Source: UBA11606 sp965243715 (lineage in GTDB: Bacteria; Actinomycetota; Acidimicrobiia; Acidimicrobiales; Aldehydirespiratoraceae). From it: a stretch of 64,000 bases of DNA. The notes beneath the pieces were generated by a model. That model was not told the DNA's origin. It did not search any database and worked only from the letters and a program-made list of their open reading frames with translations. Where the stretch lies: contig CBDEVU010000006.1 in the NCBI GenBank assembly GCA_965243715.1, forward strand, positions 1 through 64,000. Reading direction: 5' to 3'. Positions 8,345 to 15,993 of the stretch are shown one piece after another (positions within the stretch are counted from its first letter, which is position 1; each line of letters starts with the position of its first letter). The position numbers were made by a program, and so were the translations under genes.

Positions 8345-9100
8345 CTAGGCAGTCGGACGCAGGCGGAGGCCGTGCATTCCGCCGTCGACAGCGAGAATTG
8401 TGCCGGTGGTGGAGCCGGCTCGTGGACTTGCGAGGTAGCAAACCGCGGCAGCAACCTCCTCGGCACTAACGAGTCGCCCTATCGGCTGTCGGGCGGCCAG
8501 CGCGGCCCGCTCGGCGTCGGGGTCGTTCGTCCGCGCGAGCAACCGGCCGATCCATGGCGTATCGGCGGTGCCTGGAGCGACAGCGTTGACGCGAATACGG
8601 TCCTGGACGTGATCGGCAGCCATCGCCAAGGTGAGCGCGTGCACCGCACCTTTGGTGGCGCTGTACAACGCTCGTTGCGGAAGCCCCGCCCACGCCGCAA
8701 TCGAGCCGGTGTTGACGATCGAAGCGTGATCGGACCGCTGGAGAGAGGGCAGAGCAGCACGAGAAACACGGACGATGCCGTAGACGTTCACATCGAAGAC
8801 GCTCGACCATTCGGTGTCGTCGTTGTCCGCGACCGAGCCCTGGGCGCCGATGCCGGCGTTGTTCACGACGATGTCGAGTTGACCGAACCGTTGGATGACG
8901 GCTTCGATGGCCTCCTTCACCGACTCATCGTCGGATACGTCGCAGCGGATTCCGATGAGGGGAGGCTCGATGTTGGGAGTGAGGTCGAGGGCGACCACGT
9001 TCGCCCCACCGGAGGCGAGCATGTTGGCGGTCGCCAGCCCGATACCCGAAGCGCCACCGGTGACGACGGCGGTGAGACCTTCAAATTCTCGGTCGGTCAT
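8345..9100 (-). CDS. SDR dehydrogenase, probably 2-keto-3-deoxy-L-fuconate dehydrogenase
   Basis: A 251-residue classical short-chain dehydrogenase: cofactor motif TGGASGIG near residue 15, NNAG at about 83-86, the active site YSATKGA, and the C-terminal DGGMHG. The stop of the FucD-like gene overlaps its start by ATGA. In L-fucose pathways an SDR in this position oxidises 2-keto-3-deoxy-L-fuconate to the 2,4-diketo acid. The assignment follows from the dehydratase and FAH neighbours rather than from specific residues. Confidence 0.88.
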   Translation of the reverse strand: MTDREFEGLTAVVTGGASGIGLATANMLASGGANVVALDLTPNIEPPLIGIRCDVSDDESVKEAIEAVIQRFGQLDIVVNNAGIGAQGSVADNDDTEWSSVFDVNVYGIVRVSRAALPSLQRSDHASIVNTGSIAAWAGLPQRALYSATKGAVHALTLAMAADHVQDRIRVNAVAPGTADTPWIGRLLARTNDPDAERAALAARQPIGRLVSAEEVAAAVCYLASPRAGSTTGTILAVDGGMHGLRLRPTA

Positions 9101-10407
9101 GACATCTCCGTTGAGCGGTAGGGAAAGCGAAACTGTTCTACGGACGTTTGGAATATTTCGGCGCTGAACCCGGCCCGGTCGGGAGCGGTGTAGCGGCCGC
9201 CATGCACCGTCGCGGGATCGGTGAAGTGTTCGTGGAGATGGTCGACCCACTCGATCATGCGCCCCTCGAGCGACGCCGACACGGCGGCGTAGTCGAAGAA
9301 CGCCAGGTGTCTGACCATCTCGCACAAGCCGACCCCACCAGCGTGTGGGCAGACACGTACCCCGTACTTGGCAGCGAGCGCCAGAATCGCGATGTTCTCG
9401 TTGATGCCGGCCACGCGAGCGGCATCGATCTGGACGACCTGGGCCCCGCCGAGTTGTAGCAACTGTTTGAACATCACCCGGTTGTGGCAGTGTTCGCCAG
9501 TCGCAACCGGGATCGGGTTGACACCATCGGCGATCGCGGCGTGGGCGACAAAGTCATCGGGGCTCGTGGGCTCTTCGATCCATGCAAGATCATGCTCGGC
9601 GAGCGCGTTGACCCATTCAATTGCTGTTGCGACGTCCCATCGCTGGTTGGCATCGATCGCAAGCGCGATCTCGGGGCCGATGGCGTCGCGGGCAAGCGCG
9701 ACGCGTCTGCGGTCCTCCTCGAGGCTGTTGCCGACCTTCAGCTTGATCTGTCGGAATCCATCAGCGACCGCTTTCTTGCTCAGGTCGACCAGTTGCTCAT
9801 CGCTGTAGCCAAGCCAGCCCGGTGTAGTGGTGTACGCCGGGTAACCCTCGAGATCGAGTTCGGCGATGCGATCGGCTTTCCCAACCTCAGCGGCCTCGAA
9901 GATTGTACGCGCTTCAGCAGGGGTCATTGCGTCGGTGAGATAGCGGAAATCGATGCATGCCACCAGCTCTGCCGGTGTCATCGCGGCCAAGAGCTTCCAC
10001 ACCGGGAGACCTGCTCTTCGGGCAACGAGATCCCATCCGGCATTCACGATCGCGCCGATTGCCATGTGGGCCACCCCCTTCTCGGGGCCGAGCCAACGGA
10101 AGTGGCTGTCGTCCAACAGGGTCCGCGAGAGCAGCCCGGGATCGGCCGCCAGTTCCTCGACGTTGATGCCGACCACAAGCGGAGCGAGAGCTTCGATTGC
10201 AGTGCATTGAACGTCGTTGCCCCGGCCGATGGTGAATACCAGCCCGAAGCCGGCTGAGTTGTCGCTGGTGTGCAGTGTCACGTACGCCGCGGAGTAGTCG
10301 GGGTCGAGATTCATTGCATCGGAGCCGTGATGCTCGAGCGATGTCGGAAAGCGGACATCGGCGACCTCGAGCCGCTCGATCGTGTTTGGGTTGCTGGGAG
10401 CGCTCAT
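9097..10407 (-). CDS. L-fuconate dehydratase-like enolase-superfamily enzyme
   Basis: A 436-residue protein with the characteristic FucD N-terminus (EVADVRFPTS, HGSDAMNLDPDYSAAYV). It also has FRQIKLKVG (Lys pair), ALAIDANQRWD (metal Asp), WIEEPTSPDD (metal Glu), ATGEHCHNRV (Glu/His) and VCPHAGGVGLCEMVRHL (catalytic His). It would dehydrate L-fuconate, or a stereochemically related aldonate, to a 2-keto-3-deoxy acid. Overlaps both neighbours by ATGA, so it sits in a strongly coupled GntR-FAH-FucD-SDR-LldD operon. The specific sugar acid is inferred. Confidence 0.9.
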   Translation of the reverse strand: MSAPSNPNTIERLEVADVRFPTSLEHHGSDAMNLDPDYSAAYVTLHTSDNSAGFGLVFTIGRGNDVQCTAIEALAPLVVGINVEELAADPGLLSRTLLDDSHFRWLGPEKGVAHMAIGAIVNAGWDLVARRAGLPVWKLLAAMTPAELVACIDFRYLTDAMTPAEARTIFEAAEVGKADRIAELDLEGYPAYTTTPGWLGYSDEQLVDLSKKAVADGFRQIKLKVGNSLEEDRRRVALARDAIGPEIALAIDANQRWDVATAIEWVNALAEHDLAWIEEPTSPDDFVAHAAIADGVNPIPVATGEHCHNRVMFKQLLQLGGAQVVQIDAARVAGINENIAILALAAKYGVRVCPHAGGVGLCEMVRHLAFFDYAAVSASLEGRMIEWVDHLHEHFTDPATVHGGRYTAPDRAGFSAEIFQTSVEQFRFPYRSTEMS

Positions 10408-10802
10408 GCAGCCCCGATCCTTTGGCGCTGCTCGCCGAGGCCCTCGATACTCAGCCGGATCTCGTCACCGGCTCGGAGGTACGGGTTGCCCGGCAACCCG
10501 AGGGCGACGTCGGAGGGTGTGCCCGTGTTGATCGTGTCGCCCGGTTCGAGCACTATGAACTGGCTGAGGTACCACACGACGTAGTTGACATCGAAGATCA
10601 TGTCGGACGTGTTCGAGGATTGGCGCAGCTCGTCATTGACCCACAGGTTCATGTCGAGGTTGTGCGGGTCTACCTCAGATGCAGGCACCAGAAACGAACA
10701 GTCGATCGCGTCAGTGATCCCTGCGAGATTGTACACGGAGCCATCGTCGTCGATGACGATGGGGCACTCGAACCCAGCCTCTCCGACGCGAGCAAGCCTC
10801 AC
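10404..10802 (-). pseudogene. Fumarylacetoacetate hydrolase-family gene with internal deletion
   Basis: Begins (GTG at 10802, overlapping the gntR stop) and ends like a normal FAH-family diketo-acid hydrolase. The N-terminus is MRLARVGEAGF and DDDGSVYNLAGITDAID; the C-terminus is NTSDMIFDVNYVVWYLSQF and EPGDTINTGTPSDVALG. It encodes only 132 residues instead of about 280. The middle, including the GLNYxDHA motif and the metal-binding Glu/Asp ligands, is absent, with the join near CSFL/VPASEV at about 10685-10690. The reading frame survives the deletion. In this operon the intact enzyme would split 2,4-diketo-3-deoxy-L-fuconate, so the pathway may be broken unless another hydrolase substitutes. 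Confidence 0.85.
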
Positions 10803-11548
10803 GTGTGATCCGTAGTGGGAGTGTCCTCATCGGACAGTTCGGTAGCGATGATGTTGCCGGCATCGTCGAAGCCGGGCAAGAGTCGAGACAGCGAAGCCTC
10901 GAGGTGGGCACCCATGGCAGCCTCCGCGGCGTCGGCATCGCCAGCGAGGATTGCTGAGCCGATCCTCTGGTGCTCTTCGATCGTGCTGACACCGAAGTCC
11001 TGCCTGTATCGCAGTCGAAACAGATGGAGGTGGATGTGCAAGCTCTTGAGCACCTCGACGACACGCTGGTTCTTGGCCACCGCCATGATGAGACCGTGGA
11101 AGCGTTCATCGTGAGCAGTGAAGCTCCGGTATTCGATGTACTGCTCGCTGTCGGGCGCGTCGATGGTGCCATCGAGTTCGGCGATCAGCAGGGCACGCTG
11201 GTCGGGAGTGAGCGACCGGGCCGCTCTGGCGGCCGTCCAGGGTTCTATCAACATGCGAAGTTCAAACAACTCGATGGTTTGGGTTTTGCTCAGCAGTTGC
11301 GTCGATCGGTAGCCCTTCAAGGGTTCCTTGACGACGAGGTGCTCAGCTTCGAGCCTTGCCAGGGCTTCTCGGACCGGGGTCGGTGAGACCTCCAACTCCC
11401 GTGACAACCGTTCGATACTCAGGCGCTCTCCGGGCGCGATGATGTGGTCCATCACGATCGCCTTCACCGCCTCGTAGACCTCATCGCTGAGCACCGTTCG
11501 CTGCGGCCTGACGTGTGCGAGTCGATCGTTGAGATCGTGATTTGCCAT
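10799..11548 (-). CDS. GntR-family (FCD) transcriptional regulator
   Basis: A 249-residue regulator. The N-terminal winged HTH spans about residues 20-85 (VYEAVKAIVMDHIIAPGERL, LEVSPTPVREALARLEAE). The C-terminal FCD effector domain contains ELRMLIEPWTAARAARS, DERFHGLIMAVAKNQRVVEVL and EHQRIGSAILAGDADAAEAA. First gene of the operon with the FAH remnant, dehydratase, SDR and lactate oxidase. Its own upstream region carries the ATCCTATAGG box shared with the second dehydratase promoter, consistent with autoregulation. Ligand is probably a sugar acid intermediate (inference). Confidence 0.92.
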   Translation of the reverse strand: MANHDLNDRLAHVRPQRTVLSDEVYEAVKAIVMDHIIAPGERLSIERLSRELEVSPTPVREALARLEAEHLVVKEPLKGYRSTQLLSKTQTIELFELRMLIEPWTAARAARSLTPDQRALLIAELDGTIDAPDSEQYIEYRSFTAHDERFHGLIMAVAKNQRVVEVLKSLHIHLHLFRLRYRQDFGVSTIEEHQRIGSAILAGDADAAEAAMGAHLEASLSRLLPGFDDAGNIIATELSDEDTPTTDHT

Positions 11549-11583
11549 GTTCGAATGGCGCCTTTCATACTGGCTTCCAGAAG

Positions 11584-11593
11584 AATCCTATAG
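11584..11593. promoter_or_regulatory. Putative GntR operator upstream of its own gene
   Basis: ATCCTATAGG, identical to 6973-6982, lies 36 bp upstream of the gntR start. With flanks it reads AATCCTATAGGAAAG, centred on a CCTATAGG palindrome. Confidence 0.6.
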
Positions 11594-11756
11594 GAAAGAG
11601 TCTATGGATGGGCAGGAATTCGAAGGTTCGACCAACGTCGACGAATTCGAGCGTCCGGAGAGCTCAACAGATACATGGGGAAAACGACCCAGCCACCGCT
11701 ATGGCGACTTCGTCGGTTCGAAAGCGTGTGGTGCCCGGAAAGTCTGTCGCCGCAGG

Positions 11757-12365
11757 TCAGGCGGCATTTCGGTACTCGTGTATGAGTCCGTCGCATCGGC
11801 TGGTTCGCAGCACGGCGAGGGTTGCTGGGGGAGTCTCGGTCGGCTCATCGGACGGTGTCGGTGGTTGTTGGTCGAGGAGTTCTCGTCGGATGGATCCGAT
11901 CCAGCGTTCGGCGAACGTGTTGGCCACGGGCGTTCGCACGGGTGTTTTGAGCACCTTCATGCCCTCGGTCTTGAAGATCTCGTCGAAGCTGTCGATGAAC
12001 TGGCTGCCTCGATCGCGGACCAGAGCCCGGGCGGCTTCGAGCCGATCGCCGTGGGCGATGAACAGGTTGCGGGCGGCTTGTGTGCTCCAGGCTCCGGTTG
12101 GGTTGGGGGTGAGGATCTGCCAGACGGTGGTCTTGTAGATCGTGTGTCCGAGGCGGGCGAGTTCGCCTTGGATGCGGCGGGGGAGCGCGGCAGCGATCGC
12201 ACCAAGCAGGGTCCGGACGTCGTCGGTCACCGCCGGGCGGTCCACTTGTCGGCGTAGCACGTTCAGCTGGTGGCGCAGCACGATGATCTCGAGGTCCTTG
12301 GAACGTCCGGAACTAACAGCGAGCCGTGCGAGGGATGCCAGGAAGCGGTAGAGGATACGAAACAT
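11757..12365 (-). pseudogene. IS-type transposase (integrase core) with several in-frame deletions
   Basis: Reads as one 202-residue frame but is a shortened mobile-element transposase. The N-terminal segment (LEIIVLRHQLNVLRRQV) and the catalytic-core segment (ALVRDRGSQFIDSFDEIF, PVRTPVANTFAERWIGSIRR) are typical of rve-type transposases with an HxxLxxL head. Stretches normally present between ALPRR and RIQGEL, between TVWQIL and PNPTGAW, and between RRELLD and QQPPTPSD are missing. The first catalytic Asp, the HTH part and the HRPHRSL tail are therefore lost. It cannot be active. Its presence marks the edge of an accessory patch that runs to about 15.13 kb. I did not identify terminal inverted repeats. 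Confidence 0.82.
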
Positions 12366-12405
12366 AGCGAACCAGGATGGCGGGCATCCTCCCTAGTCAG
12401 CGCCC

Positions 12406-12696
12406 ATGCGCGAGTTTCCGGGCACCACAGGGACGCCACCGGCCGAAATCGCCGGGCGCCTAGCCGCCGTAGACGACCGCTACGCCGAATGGGCAGCCGA
12501 AGTAGGAGTACCGGTCGGTTCGGTCACCAGCGACACCGAAAAAGACGACCTCATCGCCGAACTAGACGCCCAAGTAGCCCACCTCTATGGCCTCAACGAA
12601 AACGATCTAGCCGTCATCTACACCACATTTCACGAAAAAGCCGATCACTCGGCACGCTACGCCGCGGTACTCGAACACTTCCGGAACCTCCAATGA
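12406..12696 (+). pseudogene. C-terminal fragment of an Eco57I/type IIG-like DNA methyltransferase
   Basis: A 96-residue frame whose last half (IAELDAQVAHLYGLNENDLAVIY followed by TTFHEKADHSARYAAVLEHF) matches the recurrent C-terminus of large Eco57I-type or BREX-like restriction-modification methylases. In those the LDAxVAxLYGL...FH segment ends a protein of about 1000 residues. No catalytic NPPY motif is present, so this is a tail left after deletion. ATGAGCAACCCC overlaps its stop and looks like the start of a lost downstream gene of the same operon. Annotation is by memory of the family tail and needs a profile search. Confidence 0.6.
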
Positions 12697-12728
12697 GCAA
12701 CCCCGCCCGGCCCGAGTTGGCCATCTGA
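12693..12728 (+). pseudogene. Start of a lost gene downstream of the methylase fragment
   Basis: An ATG overlapping the methylase-fragment stop by ATGA opens only 11 codons (MSNPARPELAI) before TGA. The coupled start is typical of an operon partner whose body has been deleted. The following 126 bp up to the DUF262 gene show no coding potential I recognise. Confidence 0.35.
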
Positions 12729-12854
12729 CGCCTAAGAACACGCACTCATCGACAGCATCTGGGACCCCTACCCGCAACGCAGCAGCGGAGCCGCTAGCAA
12801 CCTCTGCAGCCAGGGGCTAGCGTTCACATGAGCCTCGAGGGATAGGTCTAGGAC

Positions 12855-15131
12855 ATGGCAAGAACAGTTTATAAAGACACCGGCTACAAGTTGGAGCATC
12901 TCCTTGAGGAGATCAAGGACGGCAGAATCGCCCTCCCTGATATCCAGAGACCGTTTGTCTGGAAAGCGGCGAAATGCCGCGACCTCTTCGATTCCCTTTA
13001 CCGCGGCTACCCGATTGGCACCTTGATGTTTTGGGAAACGGGAGCTGAGGTGGGTACGCGCCAAGTTGGTGGGGGCGAGAGTGACAATGTTCCCAAGTTG
13101 TTAGTAGTCGACGGGCAACAACGACTGACGGCATTGTACGCGGTAGTTACTGGACGTCCGGTATTGAACAAATCCTTTAAAGAGAGTAATATCAAAATTG
13201 CTTTTCATCCTGGTAAAGAGATCTTCGAGGTCACCGACGCCGCTATCAAGAAAGACCCTGAGTTCTTACCTAATATTACTGCGCTGTGGGGGAAAGACTA
13301 CCATCCCACCGTTCGCACATTCTTGGATCGTTTGGGCAAGGGACGGGGCGTCAAACTCTTACAAGAGGAAGAAGACGAGATCAAAGACCGAATTGACCGC
13401 GTTCACGACCTGCAGAAGGTTCGGTTCCAAGTCGTCGAACTAACGGCCGGATCTAGCGAGGAAGAGGTCGCGGAGATCTTTGTGCGCATCAACTCCGAAG
13501 GGGTGAAGCTAAACAACGCGGATTTCATATTAACGTTGATGTCGGTCCATTGGGAAAAAGGTCGCCGACAACTCGAAACGTTCTGTCGTGACGCGGTCGA
13601 TGCGAAAGCTCCCGACCCGTCACCGAAAAACGATTTTCTCGATCCGCTCCCTGACCAACTGCTGAGGGCGGGAATCATCGTTGCGTTTCGGCGGGGACGA
13701 CTGCAGCACGTCTATAGTATCCTTCGAGGCAAAGACCTCCAAACCGGTGATTTCTCAGCTGAATTTCGTGACGCTCAATTCGACGAACTGCGTCGCGCTC
13801 AGGATGATGTGACCGATCTGGGCAACTGGCACGAATATATGGAATCCCTCAAGCAAGCTGGGTTTCGCAGCAAACGGATGATCACTTCTGGGAATGCGTT
13901 CATCTACACCTACGCACTGTGGCTTATCGGAAAGCGCGCTTTTGGACTAGACCATAAAACGCTCAGAGAAGTCATCCCTCGCTGGTTTTTCATGGCGCAC
14001 ACAACCGGTCGCTACACATCATCACATGAATCACAGATAGAATCTGACCTCGCACGCATTGGCGGACTGGCACTGGGCGACGGTAAGGCGTTCTGTGCCG
14101 AACTCGATCGAATCGTTCAATCCATCTTTACCAACGACTACTGGAAAATTTCTCTGCCGAATAGACTCGACACATCGGCGTCTAATTCCCCTGTCGTCTA
14201 CGCCTACTGGGCTGCACTTAACCTGCTGGAGGCCGACATGCTATTCAGCGATCTACCTGTTCGGGACTTTATTGATGACGCTTTCACGAGCGGTCATGCG
14301 GTAGAGCGACACCACCTGTTTTCTAAAGCGAATCTCGCAGCTAAGGGTATTACCGAACGCCGATCGGTCAACGCCATTGCCAACATGGCATTCCTTGACT
14401 GGTCAAATAACGAGAATAGCAGCGCGGACGACCCAATTGAGTACTGGTCGGCAATGAAGGCGGAAATCGAACCGGAGCAGTTGAAGCGTCAAGTCGATTG
14501 GCATGCCCTCCCCGTCGGATGGGAGCAACTCGATTACTCGGCCTTTCTTGAGCATCGCCGAGACCTGATAGCGAAGGTAGTGCGTGACGGATTCGGACGA
14601 ATCGGAATAGTTAAGGAAACCGTTGATTCATCGTCAACCGTCCAAGATTTAATCGATCTGGGCGAATCGGAAGCGATCGAACTAAAATCTACCGCGAGAT
14701 GGAACGTTCATCGCGCTGATTCGGATAAGAGAATGGAGCACGTGATCGCCAAAGCGGTCTGTGGCTTTCTCAATGCCGAAGGCGGCACGCTGTTGATTGG
14801 GGTCGACGACGAGGGCCATGTGTTAGGTCTGGCTAATGACCTGTCCACGTTCGGGGCTAAAGCCAGCCTCGATAGGTACGAACTTTGGCTCCGCCAGCAC
14901 CTCGATAACAGTCTTTCTATCCAAACCGTCCTAGTTGTCCGTATCGAATTCGAGGAAGTCAACGGATTAGACGTGTGCGTTGTCAGAGTTGCCGCTTCAG
15001 CTAAGCCAGTGTTTACAAAGGCCCACGAGGGCGGCGGGGTTGCAACTGAGTTCTGGGTGCGGGTCGGTAACGCTACCAAACAACTCTACGGTGATGACAT
15101 GTTCGACTACCGGAGTGAACACTGGGGATGA
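12855..15131 (+). CDS. DUF262 / HNH (DUF1524-like) / AlbA_2 fusion protein, putative defence nuclease
   Basis: A 758-residue protein with at least three modules. Residues ~10-230 are a DUF262 (GmrSD N-terminal, ParB-like NTPase) domain with ALPDIQRPFVW and VVDGQQRLTALYAV, then FVRINSEGVKLNNADF. Around residues 475-535, VERHHLFSKANLA with NAIANMAFLDWSNNENSSADD resembles the DUF1524 HNH nuclease site. Residues ~605-750 are an AlbA_2/Schlafen-type nucleic-acid-binding domain (GESEAIELKSTARW, AVCGFLNAEGGTLLIGVDDEG). The gene is clearly A/T-richer than its neighbours, stands alone, and follows transposase and methylase remnants, so it was probably acquired. GmrSD-type proteins restrict modified phage DNA; the effect of the AlbA_2 fusion is unknown. 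Confidence 0.85.
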   Translation: MARTVYKDTGYKLEHLLEEIKDGRIALPDIQRPFVWKAAKCRDLFDSLYRGYPIGTLMFWETGAEVGTRQVGGGESDNVPKLLVVDGQQRLTALYAVVTGRPVLNKSFKESNIKIAFHPGKEIFEVTDAAIKKDPEFLPNITALWGKDYHPTVRTFLDRLGKGRGVKLLQEEEDEIKDRIDRVHDLQKVRFQVVELTAGSSEEEVAEIFVRINSEGVKLNNADFILTLMSVHWEKGRRQLETFCRDAVDAKAPDPSPKNDFLDPLPDQLLRAGIIVAFRRGRLQHVYSILRGKDLQTGDFSAEFRDAQFDELRRAQDDVTDLGNWHEYMESLKQAGFRSKRMITSGNAFIYTYALWLIGKRAFGLDHKTLREVIPRWFFMAHTTGRYTSSHESQIESDLARIGGLALGDGKAFCAELDRIVQSIFTNDYWKISLPNRLDTSASNSPVVYAYWAALNLLEADMLFSDLPVRDFIDDAFTSGHAVERHHLFSKANLAAKGITERRSVNAIANMAFLDWSNNENSSADDPIEYWSAMKAEIEPEQLKRQVDWHALPVGWEQLDYSAFLEHRRDLIAKVVRDGFGRIGIVKETVDSSSTVQDLIDLGESEAIELKSTARWNVHRADSDKRMEHVIAKAVCGFLNAEGGTLLIGVDDEGHVLGLANDLSTFGAKASLDRYELWLRQHLDNSLSIQTVLVVRIEFEEVNGLDVCVVRVAASAKPVFTKAHEGGGVATEFWVRVGNATKQLYGDDMFDYRSEHWG

Positions 15132-15189
15132 TTCGAACTGTGTTAGGGCCCGCCGTGGTCGCCCGATTTGGTGAAATCTAAGGAACACG

Positions 15190-15993
15190 ATGTATGAATC
15201 TCTGAACGGTAAAGTCGTTCTCGTTACCGGAGCGGCGAGCGGCATTGGCCAGGCGATCGCCAAGCGGTTCGCTACCCAGGGCGCCAAGATTGTCGTCAAC
15301 GACGTGAACGCCGATGCGATCGAAGAAGTCGTCGCCGGTATCTTGGCCGCCGGTGGCAAGGCCATGGCGGGCCTCGCCGACGTTTCCGACAGCGGCGAAG
15401 TAGAGGCCATGATCGGCGCGGTGATGGAAAAGCACCGGCGAATCGACGTGTTGGTGAACAACGCCGGAATTGTTTCTCCGATGCTCCACTTTTTCGACGC
15501 TACCGAGGAGTGGTGGCGTCGCATCATCGACGTGAACCTCACCGGTCATTTTCTGGTTTCGCAGCCGGTGGCTCGTATCATGGCCAAACAAGGCGGCGGA
15601 GCGATCCTTAACATGAGCTCCGGCGGTGCCACGCGCGCTCATCGCTCGTTCACCGCTTACGACGCCAGTAAGGGTGGCATTGAGGCCCTCACCCGGGCGA
15701 TGGCGCTCGATCTAGGCCCCTACAACATTCGCGTCAACGCCCTCATGCCTGGCTCTATTGATACGAGCGGCCTCGGTATCGAAGACCGCAAGCTACGCGG
15801 CGAGAACGTTCCCCTCGGCCGAATCGGGGAGGCGATTGACCTCACCGGCGCGGCACTATTTCTTGCCTCCGACGAGGCGACCTACATTACCGGCGATGTG
15901 ATCAAAGTCGACGGGGGAATGCTCGCCCAACAGCGCTCGGCTACTGTCGATATCGTGTCGCCAGCGGAGTTTCCCCGAGTCTTGGATCTCTAA
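15190..15993 (+). CDS. SDR-family oxidoreductase
   Basis: A 267-residue classical short-chain dehydrogenase, first gene of a six-gene overlapping operon. Features: TGAASGIGQAIAKRFATQG (NAD(P) motif at residues ~14-20), NNAGIV at about 94-99, active-site Tyr-Lys in YDASKGG, NVPLGRIGEAIDL and a VDGG near the C-terminus. AAGGA precedes the ATG at a normal distance. Its stop overlaps the HyuA-like start (TAATG). Substrate unknown; likely oxidises a hydroxy intermediate of the compound handled by the hydantoinase-like pair. Confidence 0.9.
   Translation: MYESLNGKVVLVTGAASGIGQAIAKRFATQGAKIVVNDVNADAIEEVVAGILAAGGKAMAGLADVSDSGEVEAMIGAVMEKHRRIDVLVNNAGIVSPMLHFFDATEEWWRRIIDVNLTGHFLVSQPVARIMAKQGGGAILNMSSGGATRAHRSFTAYDASKGGIEALTRAMALDLGPYNIRVNALMPGSIDTSGLGIEDRKLRGENVPLGRIGEAIDLTGAALFLASDEATYITGDVIKVDGGMLAQQRSATVDIVSPAEFPRVLDL

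Noticed and set aside
8316..8441. Longer N-terminus for the lactate dehydrogenase-like protein
   Set aside because: The extension is Arg/Pro-rich and unlike the family; the ATG at 8315 gives the usual start.
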